Shown one piece after another: positions 7,338 through 7,651 of a stretch of 7,651 nucleotides of DNA; within the stretch, counting starts at the first letter, position 1; every line of letters begins with the position of its first letter. A program made the translations under genes and the position numbers. The notes under the pieces were generated by a model that had not been told where the DNA came from, made no database searches, and worked only from the letters and a program-made list of their open reading frames with translations. The DNA comes from Desulfurellales bacterium (GTDB lineage: Bacteria; Campylobacterota_A; Desulfurellia; Desulfurellales; Hippeaceae), in the NCBI GenBank assembly GCA_027064405.1, contig JAMOPP010000169.1:1-7651 (forward strand), written 5' to 3'.

Positions 7338-7477
7338 ATCCTTAAACCTCGTTCGGCGTAGCCAGTAAGGGTACGGTAAAGAGCAGGGCCGCCTTTGCCT
7401 TTGCCCATAGACCAGAAGTCCAAAGCAGAGATAATTAGAATGCTGCGCGCTTGATTTGACCGTCTTTGATTTTTCAT
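7334..7477 (-). pseudogene. N-terminal remnant of a GT4 glycosyltransferase (47 codons)
   Basis: From ATG 7477 the frame reads 47 residues, including SILIISALDFWSMGKGKGGP and ALYRTLTGYAERGLRI, before TGA at 7336-7334. The pattern ILxxSxLDxWxxGxGKGxP-x-xYxTLxGYAERG is the N-terminal strand, glycine loop and first helix of GT4 (GT-B fold) glycosyltransferases, which should run to about 370-400 residues. The rest is absent: the frame ends at the very start of the next GT4 gene, with TGA lying inside its ATGATG. A strong ribosome binding site (AAAGGGGA, 7489-7482) precedes the ATG, so the peptide is probably still translated and may act only as a leader that brings ribosomes to the next gene. Seen directly: the frame, the RBS and the overlap. 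Inferred: loss of the catalytic part by deletion or recombination. A functional 47-residue protein is less likely. Confidence 0.72.
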
Positions 7478-7481
7478 ATTA

Positions 7482-7489
7482 TCCCCTTT
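7482..7489 (-). promoter_or_regulatory. Ribosome binding site of the GT4 remnant
   Basis: AAAGGGGA ends four bases before ATG 7477, a near-ideal Shine-Dalgarno. It supports translation of the 47-codon remnant and hence coupling into the next glycosyltransferase. I find no convincing -35/-10 pair between it and the IS end. Confidence 0.65.
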
Positions 7490-7504
7490 AACCTTCATTC
7501 ATTT

Positions 7505-7651
7505 ACAGGACTTACGCACTTGAACAGTTAGGCAATTATAGTTATCCGCATAATTCCATATAATACTTGGTGCCTTTTAAAAATTTTTCTATCCAGCTTT
7601 TGGCAAAACTTATCTTTTTACATAACTTATTCCAAGCTTGTGATATAACCT
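7505..7651 (-). mobile_element. End of an insertion sequence (partial, enters from the right edge)
   Basis: The plus-strand segment at 7505-7518, ACAGGACTTACGCA, resembles known IS terminal inverted repeats of the GGACTTACGCA type as I remember them. It is followed at 7542 by the stop of a probable transposase tail. If this is correct, the element enters from the right and ends at or near 7505, only 28 bases before the start codon of the GT4 remnant. The other end and any target duplication are outside the window, so the exact boundary is not fixed. The flank CATTCATTT (7496-7504) is the place to look for one copy of a target duplication. Confidence 0.4.
7542..7651 (-). CDS. Probable transposase, C-terminal 35 residues (enters from the right edge)
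   Basis: One minus-strand frame is open from the window edge to TAA at 7544-7542 and reads VISQAWNKLCKKISFAKSWI followed by EKFLKGTKYYMELCG. The mix of lysine, tryptophan and aromatic residues looks like the tail of an insertion-sequence transposase. The position supports this: the stop lies about 37 bases before a segment resembling an IS terminal repeat, as expected for the 3' end of a transposase gene. The catalytic domain is outside the window, so family (DDE type or other) and intactness are unknown. The other two minus-strand frames stop early. The frame being coding is fairly likely; the transposase identity is inference from pattern and context. Confidence 0.45.
   Translation of the reverse strand, partial: VISQAWNKLCKKISFAKSWIEKFLKGTKYYMELCG

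Noticed and set aside
7381..7405. Short GGCAAA repeat
   Set aside because: It encodes the glycine-lysine loop (GKGKGG) of the GT4 remnant and is explained by the protein; it is not a tandem-repeat locus.
1..7651. CRISPR array, tRNA, rRNA, riboswitch, or defence or toxin-antitoxin system
   Set aside because: No regularly spaced repeats, cloverleaf-like sequence, conserved leader or matching protein families were seen; the window is almost fully occupied by polysaccharide genes and their remnants.

Overview
This window is part of a bacterial surface-polysaccharide (capsule, exopolysaccharide or O-antigen-like) locus. Every supported gene lies on the minus strand, so transcription runs from right to left. 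The AT-rich sequence, clear Shine-Dalgarno sites, ATG and GTG starts, TAA and TGA stops and tightly overlapping genes indicate a bacterium using the standard code. I cannot name the organism. Nothing in the window separates a Gram-positive EPS locus from a Gram-negative O-antigen or capsule locus.

In transcription order: (a) 7651-7505 is the end of an insertion sequence, with the last 35 codons of a probable transposase and a terminal segment. (b) 7477-7334 is a 47-codon N-terminal remnant of a family-4 glycosyltransferase with a good ribosome binding site. Its TGA overlaps the ATG of the next gene. (c) 7337-2533 holds a GT4 glycosyltransferase, a multi-spanning Wzy/O-ligase-like (TuaE-like) protein and two more GT4 glycosyltransferases. 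(d) 2536-1448 is a non-hydrolysing UDP-GlcNAc 2-epimerase family enzyme. (e) 1458-451 is an ExoA-like GT2 glycosyltransferase with a membrane C-terminus. (f) 442-140 is a wrecked gene, probably a DegT/DnrJ/EryC1-type aminotransferase reduced to its two ends. (g) 132-1 is the N-terminus of a polyprenyl-phosphate sugar-1-phosphate transferase that runs off the left edge.

Together the genes fit lipid-linked repeat-unit assembly. The sugar-phosphate transferase loads the first sugar on undecaprenyl phosphate, the GT4 and GT2 enzymes extend it, the epimerase supplies a manno-configured amino sugar nucleotide, and the Wzy-like protein polymerises or ligates the product. No flippase or chain-length regulator is visible here.

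The locus looks mosaic and partly decayed. It has an IS end and a truncated glycosyltransferase at the promoter-proximal side, a deleted aminotransferase near the other side, and a base-composition change close to 3630. I see no sign of a new type of system; the interest lies in the gene remnants and rearrangement scars.
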